Shown here in pieces: positions 11,563 to 11,593 of a stretch of DNA of 11,593 nucleotides. The stretch spans positions 1 through 11,593 of the forward strand of contig CAUQBR010000025.1 of NCBI GenBank assembly GCA_963516475.1, in the 5' to 3' direction. Origin of the DNA: JABCPE02 sp963516475. Its GTDB lineage: Bacteria; Bacteroidota; Bacteroidia; Flavobacteriales; Weeksellaceae. Each line of letters starts with the position of its first letter. The first letter of the stretch is position 1. A program made the translations under genes and the position numbers. Below the pieces are notes generated by a model. It did no database searches, had not been told where the DNA came from, and worked only from the letters and a program-made list of their open reading frames with translations.

Positions 11563-11593
11563 ATGGTTATAACAATTTCAAAAAGGGTACTTT
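11563..11593 (+). CDS. Start of a plus-strand gene, right-edge fragment
   Basis: An ATG at 11563 opens a frame (MVITISKRVL) that runs off the window after ten codons. The support is positional: a -7 element 23 bp upstream and an A/T-rich leader, the same architecture as the ATPase gene. Too little protein is visible to assign a family. Because a terminator separates it from the ATPase gene, it is probably a separate transcription unit. Confidence 0.4.
   Translation, partial: MVITISKRVL

Noticed and set aside
1..11593. CRISPR array, tRNA, rRNA, insertion sequence or phage attachment site
   Set aside because: No regularly spaced repeats, tRNA-like CCA/T-loop sequences, transposase frames or terminal inverted repeats were recognised on reading both strands.

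Overview
The window reads as chromosomal DNA of a low-G+C member of the Bacteroidota, most likely order Flavobacteriales and perhaps the Weeksellaceae. This rests on the gene content (a Bat-type MoxR/DUF58/VWA cluster, and holA next to a stand-alone HsdR-N-domain protein), on protein character, on A-rich leaders with no Shine-Dalgarno sequence before start codons, and on several matches to the Bacteroidota promoter -7 element TAnnTTTG. Genus is not resolvable by eye. Two NrdDG genes indicate that the organism can make dNTPs without oxygen.

Layout. 1-1488, minus strand: the 5' part of a membrane-anchored protein of unknown function, an orphan SUKH (SMI1/KNR4) protein, and a flavodoxin-fold NAD(P)H oxidoreductase that unusually carries a signal peptide. 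1546-3027: holA (DNA polymerase III delta, minus) and a small HsdR-N/PD-(D/E)XK protein (plus). These are divergent and their ATG codons are only 3 bp apart. 3035-9077, minus: one tight operon transcribed moxR > nrdG > nrdD > DUF58 > BatD-like > batA. The junctions are 7 bp, 11 bp, a 1-bp TAATG overlap, 55 bp and an 8-bp overlap. 9078-9490: a 413-bp divergent intergenic region with an AT-rich dyad, a consensus promoter followed by a 20-codon ORF, and a second promoter whose -33 element lies inside a 15-bp dyad. 9491-11377, plus: a P1B-2-type Zn/Cd/Pb efflux ATPase, followed by a hairpin and a strong intrinsic terminator. 11532-11593: the promoter and first codons of another plus-strand gene.

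The most noteworthy feature is the anaerobic ribonucleotide reductase (NrdD) and its radical-SAM activase (NrdG) embedded between moxR and the DUF58/VWA genes. MoxR AAA+ proteins with VWA partners act elsewhere as enzyme maturation or activation chaperones. The tight coupling therefore suggests, as inference, that the glycyl-radical enzyme and the Bat proteins are co-expressed and perhaps functionally linked. At the moxR/nrdG junction the nrdG start codon sits in the loop of a perfect 7-bp hairpin whose stem contains the moxR stop codon. The metal ATPase looks like a self-contained unit with its own promoter, candidate metal-responsive operator and terminator. No CRISPR array, tRNA, rRNA or insertion sequence was seen.
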